DNA of 64,000 bases. Source: Bordetella bronchialis. GTDB taxonomy: Bacteria; Pseudomonadota; Gammaproteobacteria; Burkholderiales; Burkholderiaceae_B. Each line of letters starts with the position of its first letter. Position 1 is the first letter of the stretch. The stretch lies in contig NZ_CP016170.1 in the NCBI RefSeq assembly GCF_001676705.1, positions 3,720,001-3,784,000 on the forward strand. Reading direction: 5' to 3'. This document shows positions 37,796 to 45,407 of the stretch, one piece after another. The position numbers were made by a program, and so were the translations under genes. The notes below the pieces were generated by a model, which was not told the DNA's origin, searched no databases, and saw nothing but the letters and a program-made list of their open reading frames with translations.

Positions 37796-39457
37796 ATGCC
37801 TTGGTTTGCCATCCGATTTTCAACGCTGGCGCTCGTTCTGCTGGGCGCGGCGTGCACGCTGCTCCTGGCCGCCATGTCGACACTGTCATGGCTTTGGGCC
37901 GCCATCCCCCTGAGCGCCCTGGCGCTACTCGGCATCTACGACCTGGCGCAGCCGCATCATTCGATACGCCGCAACTACCCCATCCTGGGGAACCTGCGCT
38001 TTCTTTTCGAGGCCATACGCCCCGAGATCCGCCAGTATTTCCTGGAGGACGACACCAACGCCACGCCGTTCTCGCGCGCACAGCGCTCCATCGTCTACCA
38101 GCGCGCCAAAAAGCAGGTGGACAAGCGCCCCTTCGGCACGCAGGAAGAGGTCTACAACGACCGCTATGAGTGGATGAACCATTCGCTGGCGCCGACGCAC
38201 GTGGCCGACAGCGACTTCCGCGTCACCGTGGGCGGCCCGGATTGCAAGCAACCCTACTCGATGTCGGTGCTTAACATTTCGGCCATGAGCTTCGGTGCGC
38301 TGTCGGGCAATGCCATCACCGCATTGAACGAAGGCGCGCGCATCGGCAACTTCGCGCACGACACCGGCGAAGGCGGCATCAGCCCGTACCACCGCAAGCC
38401 CGGGGGTGCGCTGGTGTGGAATATCGGCTCGGGCTATTTCGGCTGCCGTGACGAACAAGGCAATTTCTCGGCCGAGGCCTTCGTCCGCAATGCGCGCCTG
38501 CCCCAGGTCAAGATGATAGAGATCAAGCTATCGCAGGGCGCCAAGCCGGGTCATGGCGGCATCCTGCCGGGGGCGAAGGTCACGCCCGAGATCGCCGAAA
38601 CCCGCGGGGTTGCCCCCTGGAAGGACTGCAACTCGCCGGCCGCCCACAGCGCCTTCGACAGCCCCATCGGGCTGATGCGCTTCGTCGCCCATCTGCGTGA
38701 GCTCTCGGACGGCAAGCCGGTCGGGTTCAAGCTGTGCGTCGGCCATCCCTGGGAATGGTTCGCCATCGTCAAGGCCATGCTGGAAACAGGCATCACGCCG
38801 GACTTCATCGTCGTCGACGGCGCGGAAGGCGGCACGGGCGCCGCACCGCCCGAGTTCGTCGACCATGTCGGCACACCCCTGCGCGAAGCGCTGCGCCTGG
38901 TGCACAACACGCTGGTGGGCGTCAATCTGCGCGAGCGCATCCGCATCGGCGCATCCGGCAAGATCATCACTGCCTTCGACATGGCCCGCACCATGGCGCT
39001 GGGCGCGGACTGGTGCAATGCCGCGCGCGGCTTCATGTTCGCCATTGGCTGCATCCAGGCGCAGTCCTGTCATACGGACAAATGCCCCACCGGCGTCGCC
39101 ACCCAGGATCCCGTGCGCCAACGCGCCCTGGTGGTACCGGACAAGGCCCAACGGGTGGCGAACTTCCATGGGAACACGCTGCACGCGCTGGCCGAATTGC
39201 TGGGCGCCGCCGGCTTGACGCATCCCGGGGCGCTGCGGCCCCATCACATCGCGCGCCGCATCTCGCCATCGGAAGTCCGCCTGCTCTCCGCGCTTTTCCC
39301 GGAGCTCGCGCCCGGTGAACTGCTGGAAGGCAAATTCCGCCATCGCGTATTCGAAGCCGGCTGGGCGATGGCGAGTGCAGATTCCTTCCAACCTGCGCAG
39401 GACCTGACCACAGCCCAGGCGCTGGCCGACTGCCCGCGAGACCCGGTTCCCGCCTGA
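37796..39457 (+). CDS. Membrane-anchored glutamate-synthase-like FMN protein
   Basis: A 553-residue protein. Two N-terminal hydrophobic helices (about residues 8-50) are followed by the FMN-binding GltB central-domain fold: SVLNISAMSFGALSGNAI, GEGGISPYH, DFIVVDGAEGGTGAAPPEF and the cysteine cluster GCIQAQSCHTDKCPTGVAT that would hold a 3Fe-4S centre. It lacks the amidotransferase domain and the small GltD subunit, so it is not the housekeeping glutamate synthase. It belongs to a widespread stand-alone family of unproven function. AGGAAGG precedes ATG 37796. Confidence 0.87.
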   Translation: MPWFAIRFSTLALVLLGAACTLLLAAMSTLSWLWAAIPLSALALLGIYDLAQPHHSIRRNYPILGNLRFLFEAIRPEIRQYFLEDDTNATPFSRAQRSIVYQRAKKQVDKRPFGTQEEVYNDRYEWMNHSLAPTHVADSDFRVTVGGPDCKQPYSMSVLNISAMSFGALSGNAITALNEGARIGNFAHDTGEGGISPYHRKPGGALVWNIGSGYFGCRDEQGNFSAEAFVRNARLPQVKMIEIKLSQGAKPGHGGILPGAKVTPEIAETRGVAPWKDCNSPAAHSAFDSPIGLMRFVAHLRELSDGKPVGFKLCVGHPWEWFAIVKAMLETGITPDFIVVDGAEGGTGAAPPEFVDHVGTPLREALRLVHNTLVGVNLRERIRIGASGKIITAFDMARTMALGADWCNAARGFMFAIGCIQAQSCHTDKCPTGVATQDPVRQRALVVPDKAQRVANFHGNTLHALAELLGAAGLTHPGALRPHHIARRISPSEVRLLSALFPELAPGELLEGKFRHRVFEAGWAMASADSFQPAQDLTTAQALADCPRDPVPA

Positions 39458-39497
39458 CCCGGACCGCCCCGCCCGGGCGGGTGCGCGGCGAACCGCA

Positions 39498-39513
39498 CGG
39501 CACAAGGCTTGCG
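39498..39513 (+). promoter_or_regulatory. Sigma-54 (-24/-12) promoter of the acidic-protein gene
   Basis: GG at 39499-39500, exactly 10 bases, GC at 39511-39512: CGGCACAAGGCTTGCG, close to the consensus TGGCACGNNNNTTGCW. The predicted start is near 39524, 50 bases before the ATG at 39574. The ACAAGGCTTGC part is shared with the promoter at 45338-45353. Confidence 0.7.
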
Positions 39514-39573
39514 AGCCGCCGATAGAAGCGCGGCATCGCAGGCCGCGTCCGGTTCACGCATCAGGAGGCTGAC

Positions 39574-39852
39574 ATGGCAACACGATATAACCCCGACGCC
39601 GAGCTCACCGGCGGCCTGCCCGGTCACGGCAATCGCGCCCTGGGGCCCAGCGACTCATCCGATTCGGCCAGCGATGTCGGCCCGGGCGCCCCCGACGTCG
39701 ATACCGATGCCACGGGCACGGGCGAGCGGGCCGACGTCGAAGGCGAACCCGATGGTCCCGTCGCGGAGGACGTCACGATAGACCGCATCGTGGGGGAGGA
39801 CGAGGCCGGCTTGGCCCACACCCGCCCCGACCCCACGCGCAACGGCGGCTGA
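39574..39852 (+). CDS. Small acidic hypothetical protein
   Basis: A 92-residue protein rich in Asp, Glu, Gly and Pro without signal peptide or membrane segment, probably intrinsically disordered. The opening MATRYNPDAELTGGLPGHGN is distinctive, followed by a Ser/Asp-rich stretch and the closing VTIDRIVGEDEAGLAHTRP. AGGAGG lies 5-6 bases before the ATG, and a good sigma-54 promoter stands upstream. Function is unknown; promoter and position suggest membership of the sigma-54 regulon encoded next door. It converges with the response-regulator gene that ends 5 bases later. Confidence 0.72.
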   Translation: MATRYNPDAELTGGLPGHGNRALGPSDSSDSASDVGPGAPDVDTDATGTGERADVEGEPDGPVAEDVTIDRIVGEDEAGLAHTRPDPTRNGG

Positions 39853-39856
39853 TCGC

Positions 39857-41251
39857 CTACTTGCCGGGCCGCCCGGCCGCTTCCGGCTTGGCCCCGGCTT
39901 CCCCATTGACCTTGGGGAAGTGGCCGGCCGCCGCGTACTCCTCCAGGCGGTTGTACAGGGTCTTCAGGCTGATGCCCAGGATCTCCGCGGCGTGTTTCTT
40001 GACGCCGCCGCATTGTTCCAGGGTGGCGAAGATCAGGCGCCGGTCGGCGTCCGCCAGCGGCACGCCGACGGGAACCGTGATCTGCGAACCGGTGGCGGTC
40101 TTTTCCGGCGACATCTGCAGCGGCACGATGCCGGCGCGGATTTCATTGTCGTCGGCCAGGATGAACGCCCGGTGGACGTAGTTCTTGAGCTCGCGCACGT
40201 TGCCCGGCCAGCTATGGTTGCGCAGGCTTTCCAGCGTGTCCACGGCGAACTTCTTGTCCGCGCCGCGCTCCTTGTTGAGCATGTCCAGATAGCGCTGGGC
40301 GATCAGGATCACGTCGTCCCCCCGTTCCCGCAAGGGCGGCAGCTCCACGGGAAAGACATTCAGCCGGTGGTACAGATCCTCGCGCAGTTTGCCTTCGGCG
40401 ACGGCTTCCTCGGGATTGCGGTTGGTCGCGGCGACGACGCGCACGTCGCTGGCGATTTCCCGGTTGGTCCCCACGCGCATGAACAGGCCTGTTTCCAGGA
40501 CGCGCAGCAGCTTGACCTGGAGATCGATGGGCATTTCCGTGATCTCGTCCAGGAACAGCGTGCCGCCGGCCGCCCGTTCGAAATAGCCCTTGTGCTGGCG
40601 ATCCGCACCCGTGAAGCTGCCGCGTTCGTGGCCGAACATTTCGCTTTCGATCAGGTTGGGCGAAATGGCGCCGCAGTTGACCGGCAGGAACGGCCCCTTG
40701 CGCCGGCCGCTGAGCTCATGGATGGCCTGGGCCGCCAATTCCTTGCCCGTACCGCTGTCTCCCATCAGGAAGACCGTGGCCTCGGTGGGCGCCACCTTGG
40801 CGATCTGGCGATACAGCTGCTTCATGGGCTGGGACCGCCCCAGCATTTTGCCGAAGCGGTCTTCGTCCTCGAAGGGCCCGCCCCAGGGGGACAAATCGGC
40901 ATTTCGCGGCATGCGGCCCAGCACCATTTTCAGGCGCTGGATATTCACCGGCTTGAGCAAATAATCGATCGCCCCCAGGCGCAGGGCATCCACAGCGCTT
41001 TCCACGCTGGCGTGACCGGTAATAAAGACGACGTCGACGTTCGGTGAACTCAGGGCCTGGAAAATGTCCAGGCCGCTTCCATCCGGCAATTGCAGGTCGG
41101 ACAGCACCAGGTCCGGCGATTGACGCAGGATCTGGATCTTTGCCTCGCGCAGATCGCTGGCCTGGGCAACGGTAAACCCTTCGTCCTTGACGATCTCAGC
41201 CAGCGCGGTCCGCACCGGAGATTCGTCATCGACGATCAAAACATGTGGCAT
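39857..41251 (-). CDS. Sigma-54-dependent response regulator (NtrC type)
   Basis: A 464-residue activator with three domains. The receiver (1-115) has acidic residues DDE near 7-9, the phosphorylatable aspartate in [14 protein letters not shown] and the lysine in YLLKPVN. The AAA+ domain (about 145-385) has [21 protein letters not shown] and [13 protein letters not shown]. The Fis-type helix-turn-helix ends [20 protein letters not shown]. The sigma-54 contact loop reads GSFTGA rather than GAFTGA. No histidine kinase is adjacent, so it is an orphan regulator. ATG 41251 gives a normal receiver N-terminus ([12 protein letters not shown]). Confidence 0.93.
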   Translation of the reverse strand: MPHVLIVDDESPVRTALAEIVKDEGFTVAQASDLREAKIQILRQSPDLVLSDLQLPDGSGLDIFQALSSPNVDVVFITGHASVESAVDALRLGAIDYLLKPVNIQRLKMVLGRMPRNADLSPWGGPFEDEDRFGKMLGRSQPMKQLYRQIAKVAPTEATVFLMGDSGTGKELAAQAIHELSGRRKGPFLPVNCGAISPNLIESEMFGHERGSFTGADRQHKGYFERAAGGTLFLDEITEMPIDLQVKLLRVLETGLFMRVGTNREIASDVRVVAATNRNPEEAVAEGKLREDLYHRLNVFPVELPPLRERGDDVILIAQRYLDMLNKERGADKKFAVDTLESLRNHSWPGNVRELKNYVHRAFILADDNEIRAGIVPLQMSPEKTATGSQITVPVGVPLADADRRLIFATLEQCGGVKKHAAEILGISLKTLYNRLEEYAAAGHFPKVNGEAGAKPEAAGRPGK

Positions 41252-41514
41252 GCGCAGTTCCGTGAAGTTCGCGGTTTTAAGGGTTTGGGAAAAAGCCTGG
41301 GGCACGGCCGCCCCGCTCGGCTTTATTCTAGCCTCCGCCGGCGGCCACCCGCATCGCGTTTAAGACGGAGGCCGGTGCATAATGGGGTCCATTCGCGGCA
41401 GCGAAGCTTATCCTGCCGCCTTTTCGGCAGACGTAATCAATTCGTACAGTTAGCTAAGATTTTCATCTACTTTCAAGTGCTTGCAATGGCGCCAAGTCTG
41501 GATAAGTACGATCA

Positions 41515-42603
41515 TTGAATATGCAGCACAACCATACAACGGGCGCGCGCTCGCGGCGTCCCGCAGCCAAACGAGCAATCAAGGAAATGGGAATACCCAA
41601 CGCTAGCGCGGGCAGCCGCGCCGGGGGACGCGCCGATCCGAACGCGTTTCCGGACCCCATGTCCATGGGGAAGTGCGACGCCATGCGCCGATTGGCGGAA
41701 CAGATCGACAAAGTAGCCGGCACGGAAGCCAGCGTCCTGATCGTGGGCGAGAGCGGCACCGGCAAGGAACTGGTCGCCCGCGCCATCCATGGCGGCAGCG
41801 AGCGGGCGGACCAGCCTTTCGTCCCCGTCAATTGCGGCGCCATCCCGGCCACCTTGATCGAGGCCGAGCTGTTCGGCCACGAAAAGGGCAGCTTTACCGG
41901 CGCCATCGCGCAGAACATCGGCTATTTCGAACATGCCAGCGGCGGCACCCTATTCCTGGACGAGGTCACGGAGATGCCGCTGGACATGCAGGTGCAGCTG
42001 CTGCGCGTGCTGGAGACGGGCACCTTCCACCGCGTAGGTGGCCTGCAGCCCGTGCGCGTCAACGTGCGTATCGTCGCGGCCACGAACCGCGATCCCTATG
42101 CCGCCGTCAACGAAGGCCGCTTCCGGGAAGACCTGCTCTATCGCCTGGCTGTCGTGCCGTTACGGGTACCGCCCCTGCGCGAACGCATGGAGGACGTGCC
42201 TTACCTGGCGCAGCGCTTCCTGGACAGCTTCAACGCGGCCGAGAACACGAACAAGGTTTTCTCCAAGCGGGCAATGGAGACGCTTACCGCCTACGACTGG
42301 CCCGGCAACGTGCGTGAGTTGAAAAACGCCATCCACCGCGCCTATATCCTGGCCGACAATGTGGTGGAAATCGCCGGACCGGCGCTGTCCCGCCGGCAAC
42401 CCAAGGCCCAGGTGGCACAGGGCACGCTGAAAATGTCGGTGGGCACGTCCCTGCTGCAGGCGCAGCGTGAACTCATCCTGGCCACCCTGGCCCACCACCA
42501 GGGCGACAAGCGGCAGACCGCCCGTACGCTGGGCATCAGCCTGAAGACGCTGTACAACCGCCTGGGCACCTACGATAGCTCGGTGTCCACGCACACCGGC
42601 TAG
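41515..42603 (+). CDS. Sigma-54 activator without sensory domain
   Basis: A 362-residue AAA+ activator. The first 60 residues are basic and of low complexity, not a receiver or PAS domain. The AAA+ core has GESGTGKE (about 79-86), [25 protein letters not shown] and an intact arginine-finger region. The Fis-type helix-turn-helix ends [17 protein letters not shown]. Its contact loop is GSFTGA, as in the divergent partner at 39857-41251. Lacking a sensor, it may be constitutively able and controlled by a partner protein, as PspF is, or mix with its neighbour. The 263-bp gap between the two activators has no clear -24/-12 element. Confidence 0.9.
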   Translation: MNMQHNHTTGARSRRPAAKRAIKEMGIPNASAGSRAGGRADPNAFPDPMSMGKCDAMRRLAEQIDKVAGTEASVLIVGESGTGKELVARAIHGGSERADQPFVPVNCGAIPATLIEAELFGHEKGSFTGAIAQNIGYFEHASGGTLFLDEVTEMPLDMQVQLLRVLETGTFHRVGGLQPVRVNVRIVAATNRDPYAAVNEGRFREDLLYRLAVVPLRVPPLRERMEDVPYLAQRFLDSFNAAENTNKVFSKRAMETLTAYDWPGNVRELKNAIHRAYILADNVVEIAGPALSRRQPKAQVAQGTLKMSVGTSLLQAQRELILATLAHHQGDKRQTARTLGISLKTLYNRLGTYDSSVSTHTG

Positions 42604-42606
42604 CCC

Positions 42607-43059
42607 TCAGGGCCGGTAGGGCGGCTGGCCGTAGTATTCATGGATCGCCGCCGCCCAATCGGGATCGGCCATGCGCGGCCAATTGTCCTTGTCGAACCCG
42701 GCGGCATTGCGCAGGCGTTCCAGGTCGATATCCAGCAGGAAGCACTTCCGGTCGGTATCCAGCGTCAGGGCGCCCCAAGGCACCGCGAACAGCTTGTCTC
42801 CTATGCCCATGACGCCACCGCGCGCCAGCACGGCATAGGCGATACGGCCCGCGGCCACATCGATCATGATGTCCTGCAAGGTGCCCAGTTTTTCGCCTGA
42901 CAGGTTCAACACGTCGTTCCCTTCCAGGGTGGCGGCCGCCATGATTTCCGGGCCGGGGCCCGTACCGGATTTTTTCGCCGACCCCACGATGCGTGTCTCG
43001 GCTGGCGAGCCGGCGGCGGCGACGCGCGGCGCCGAGCCGGTGTCAAGACCATCGTCCAT
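42607..43059 (-). CDS. PRC-barrel domain protein
   Basis: A 150-residue protein. After a variable N-terminal 45 residues the PRC-barrel runs from GNDVLNLSGEKLGTLQDIMI to DKLFAVPWGALTLDTDRKCF and continues into LERLRNAAGFDKDNWP. Such proteins often appear in stress-response gene sets, and the domain is also found in photosynthetic reaction centres and RimM. ATG 43059 has GGAG about 10 bases upstream. It is convergent with the second activator and divergent from rpoN, with its own sigma-54 promoter 120 bases upstream. Molecular role unknown. Confidence 0.85.
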   Translation of the reverse strand: MDDGLDTGSAPRVAAAGSPAETRIVGSAKKSGTGPGPEIMAAATLEGNDVLNLSGEKLGTLQDIMIDVAAGRIAYAVLARGGVMGIGDKLFAVPWGALTLDTDRKCFLLDIDLERLRNAAGFDKDNWPRMADPDWAAAIHEYYGQPPYRP

Positions 43060-43179
43060 ATCGTTCTCCGCGGTGCGCAACTGCCCGGCCCGTCCGCTGA
43101 ACTTATTACATGACGTGGTAATTCCGTCTGGGCCGGACTGGCACGAGTAGACCCGCATCGGCGCGGGCCACTCCATGCC

Positions 43180-43195
43180 AGCATGCCGCGTGCCT
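43180..43195 (-). promoter_or_regulatory. Sigma-54 (-24/-12) promoter of the PRC-barrel gene
   Basis: On the minus strand AGGCACGCGGCATGCT: GG at 43194-43193, 10 bases, GC at 43182-43181, agreeing with TGGCACGNNNNTTGCW at all but the first and one -12 base. The predicted start is near 43169, giving a leader of about 110 bases. It stands back to back with the rpoN promoter. Confidence 0.7.
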
Positions 43196-43259
43196 TGGAA
43201 ACCCAATAAATACGCGGGGTTGCGCAACTCTCCGAAAAAATCCGTGGCCGCAAAAAAAT

Positions 43260-43275
43260 TGGCATGTCCTTTGCT
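43260..43275 (+). promoter_or_regulatory. Sigma-54 (-24/-12) promoter of rpoN
   Basis: TGGCATGTCCTTTGCT: GG at 43261-43262, exactly 10 bases, GC at 43273-43274; all consensus positions but one match. The predicted start near 43286 leaves a 48-base leader to the TTG start. This is the best match in the window and implies that the sigma factor drives its own gene. Confidence 0.78.
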
Positions 43276-43333
43276 TATCGGTTTCTTGAATGGGATGGAC
43301 GTTTTCATCCCGGCAGTCAAACGGAGACAGCAA

Positions 43334-44812
43334 TTGGCACATCAAGCCACGTACGAACTCAGGGCGCGTCAGCAGACCAGCCTGACGCCGCGGCTCCAGC
43401 AATCGGTGAAACTGCTGCAGATGTCCGCGCTGGAATTCACCCGGGAAATCGAGCAAGCGCTCGCCACCAACCCCTTCCTGGAGGAAGGCGAGGACGATGC
43501 CGCGCCGGCGGATGCCGCGACATCGGCCGCCCCGTCCCCGGAAGTCACCCTGACCGACAACTTGGGCGTTGCTTCCGACATGCAAGCGCCGGCCATCACC
43601 GAGGCGCCGCCGGAGGTCGTGGTCGAACTGCCCGAATTGCCGGATATCCAATCGGAATACTCCGGCGACTACCCCGCCGCCCGCGCCTCGGGCGACGCGG
43701 ATAGCGACGTGGGCCAATGGGCCCGCAGCACGGAGGATCTGCGCGACCGCCTTTCCAGCGAGCTATGCAGCTACCGCCTCGCTCCGCGCGATCGCCTGAT
43801 GGCCGAGTACATCATCGAGGGCCTGGACGAAGAAGGCTACCTGCGCACGGAGCTGACGGAGCTGGCGGGCGACGGCGTCTTCGATCCGCCGCCGGAGCGC
43901 GAGGAATGGGAGGTCGCCCTCAAGCTGGTCCAGCAACTGGACACCCCCGGCCTGGCCGCGCGTAATCTGGCGGAGTGCCTGAAGCTGCAGTTGATGGCGA
44001 TGGACAAGAACACGCCTTCGCGCGACCTGGCGATACACATCGTCGACAACGAACTCGAACGCCTGGGCAAGCACGATTTTTCCGGCCTGGTGCGCGCCTG
44101 CCAGTGCACGGACGACGCCATGCGCGAAGCCTGCGCGCTGATACGCCGGCTCGACCCACGCCCCGGACTGCGCTATGCGCAGGCGGACTCCAGCTACGTC
44201 GTTCCCGACGTCATCGTGCAGAAGTTCAATAGCCAGTGGATCGTTACGCCCAACCGCGCGGCCATGCCGCGCGCGCGCCTGCATCGCGCGTACGCGGACC
44301 TGTTCCGCAACGCGCGCTACAGCGACCGGTCCCCCATGGCGCAGGAGCTGCAAGAGGCGCGCTGGCTGATCCGCAACGTGGAGCAGCGCTACAGCACCAT
44401 CCAGCGCGTGGCCGAAGCCATCGTGCTGCGCCAGCAGACGTTCTTCGAATACGGCGAGATCGCGCTGCGCCCGCTGATGCTGCGGGAGATCGCCGACGAG
44501 CTGGAGATCCACGAATCCACCGTATCGCGCGCCACCAGCAACAAGTACATGGCGACGCCGCGCGGCATCTTCGAATTCAAGCATTTCTTCTCGCGCGAAC
44601 TCTATACCGATACGGGTGGAAGCTGCTCCGCGGCGGCGGTACGTGCGTTGATCAAGGAAATGATCGATGGCGAGGATGCGTCCACGCCCCTGTCTGACGT
44701 GGACCTGGCGCACCTGCTCGGCCAGCAGGGAGTCGTCGTGGCGCGCCGCACGGTGTCGAAGTATCGCGGCCAGCTCAAGTATCCCCCGGCCGATATGCGC
44801 CGCCAGTATTGA
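43334..44812 (+). CDS. rpoN: RNA polymerase sigma-54 factor
   Basis: A sigma factor of 492 residues. Region I is Gln/Leu-rich (LTPRLQQSVKLLQMSALEF, about residues 16-34); an acidic region II follows; the core-binding and DNA-binding regions end with the RpoN box ARRTVSKYR near the C-terminus. TTG 43334 is chosen because GGAG lies 7 bases upstream and it gives a normal N-terminus. An in-frame ATG at 43292 would start 6 bases after the predicted transcription start and has no ribosome site. It is not in the usual lptB-rpoN-hpf setting, so it may be a second sigma-54 gene. Confidence 0.93.
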   Translation: MAHQATYELRARQQTSLTPRLQQSVKLLQMSALEFTREIEQALATNPFLEEGEDDAAPADAATSAAPSPEVTLTDNLGVASDMQAPAITEAPPEVVVELPELPDIQSEYSGDYPAARASGDADSDVGQWARSTEDLRDRLSSELCSYRLAPRDRLMAEYIIEGLDEEGYLRTELTELAGDGVFDPPPEREEWEVALKLVQQLDTPGLAARNLAECLKLQLMAMDKNTPSRDLAIHIVDNELERLGKHDFSGLVRACQCTDDAMREACALIRRLDPRPGLRYAQADSSYVVPDVIVQKFNSQWIVTPNRAAMPRARLHRAYADLFRNARYSDRSPMAQELQEARWLIRNVEQRYSTIQRVAEAIVLRQQTFFEYGEIALRPLMLREIADELEIHESTVSRATSNKYMATPRGIFEFKHFFSRELYTDTGGSCSAAAVRALIKEMIDGEDASTPLSDVDLAHLLGQQGVVVARRTVSKYRGQLKYPPADMRRQY

Positions 44813-44840
44813 TCGCGCCTTACGGCGGCATTGAAGGTCC

Positions 44841-44876
44841 AAGACGAACGGGGCGCCTGAGCGCCCCGTTCGTCTT
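44841..44876. terminator. Bidirectional terminator after rpoN
   Basis: Perfect 16-bp arms AAGACGAACGGGGCGC and GCGCCCCGTTCGTCTT around CTGA. It is placed between convergent rpoN and the exported-protein gene at 44918-45250. T runs are short on both sides. Confidence 0.7.
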
Positions 44877-44917
44877 CTCGCGGATCGCGCGCCGCGCGTG
44901 CGGCGCGCCGCGCCTCA

Positions 44918-45250
44918 TCAGCGCTTGCCGGTATCCGTGTACGGCGCGCCGCCGCCTTGCGTGGGCGATACGTTGGTGTTCTTCATATCCGAAGGCAGGC
45001 GGGGCTCTTTCTCTTTCCTCAAGTCGCTGCCCGAAGCATCGCGGTTGACCGGCTGAGTGCCCGACGGATGCGACGCATACGGTGCCGGCGCCGCGGTACC
45101 GGGCGGGACCTTGTCATTGCGAGGCGGCGTTGCCGTCGTATCGTTGGGCGTGGTCGAAGGCGTGGTCGGCGCGTTCTGCTGCGCCATGGCAGCCCCGGAG
45201 CCGCAAGCCGCGGCAAGAACCAACATGGACGTCAGTCGGCTGATCTTCAT
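44918..45250 (-). CDS. Small exported hydrophilic protein
   Basis: A 110-residue protein of unknown function. A clear signal peptide (about 1-23, cleavage after GAAMA) precedes a low-complexity mature part rich in Pro, Thr, Asn and Asp (NAPTTPSTTPNDTTATPP) with a charged middle (DLRKEKEPRLPSD). GGAGATC precedes ATG 45250. A sigma-54-type promoter lies 40-55 bases upstream. It is divergent from the exported protein at 45408. The sequence shows export and disorder only; no family is recognised. Confidence 0.72.
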   Translation of the reverse strand: MKISRLTSMLVLAAACGSGAAMAQQNAPTTPSTTPNDTTATPPRNDKVPPGTAAPAPYASHPSGTQPVNRDASGSDLRKEKEPRLPSDMKNTNVSPTQGGGAPYTDTGKR

Positions 45251-45289
45251 TCCGATCTCCTTTCGAGTGCAGTTTGGGACCCCACACAC

Positions 45290-45305
45290 AGCAAACCCTA
45301 TGCCC
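45290..45305 (-). promoter_or_regulatory. Sigma-54 (-24/-12) promoter of the gene at 44918-45250
   Basis: On the minus strand GGGCATAGGGTTTGCT: GG at 45304-45303, 10 bases, GC at 45292-45291. The -12 half TTTGCT is identical to that of the rpoN promoter. The predicted start near 45279 gives a 29-base leader. Confidence 0.68.
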
Positions 45306-45337
45306 ATCCTGCCCTGCAAGGCGCGCCCGATACTGAC

Positions 45338-45353
45338 AGGTACAAGGCTTGCT
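45338..45353 (+). promoter_or_regulatory. Sigma-54 (-24/-12) promoter of the gene at 45408-45776
   Basis: AGGTACAAGGCTTGCT: GG at 45339-45340, 10 bases, GC at 45351-45352. It shares ACAAGGCTTGC with the promoter at 39498-39513. The predicted start near 45364 gives a 44-base leader. It is divergent from the sigma-54 site at 45290-45305, 32 bp away. Confidence 0.66.
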
Positions 45354-45407
45354 GAACCTTTCCCAGGCCCATCGGGGCCCAGCCTCAGATAGATAATGGA
45401 GCAGCCT

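Noticed and set aside
41318..41335. GG-N10-GC spacing on the minus strand upstream of the response regulator at 39857-41251
   Set aside because: The spacing fits, but the sequence (GGCTAG-N4-AAGC) is far from the consensus at both halves; it could equally contain a sigma-70 -10 (TAGAAT).
43075..43092. Another GG-N10-GC candidate on the minus strand (GG at 43090-43089, GC at 43078-43077) before the PRC-barrel gene
   Set aside because: Its transcription start would fall only about 6 bases before the ATG, leaving no ribosome-binding site, and the -24 half is poor. The site at 43180-43195 is better.
43292..43334. ATG at 43292 as the rpoN start
   Set aside because: It would begin about 6 bases after the predicted sigma-54 start with no ribosome-binding site, and adds residues not usual before region I. 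TTG 43334 has GGAG at proper distance.
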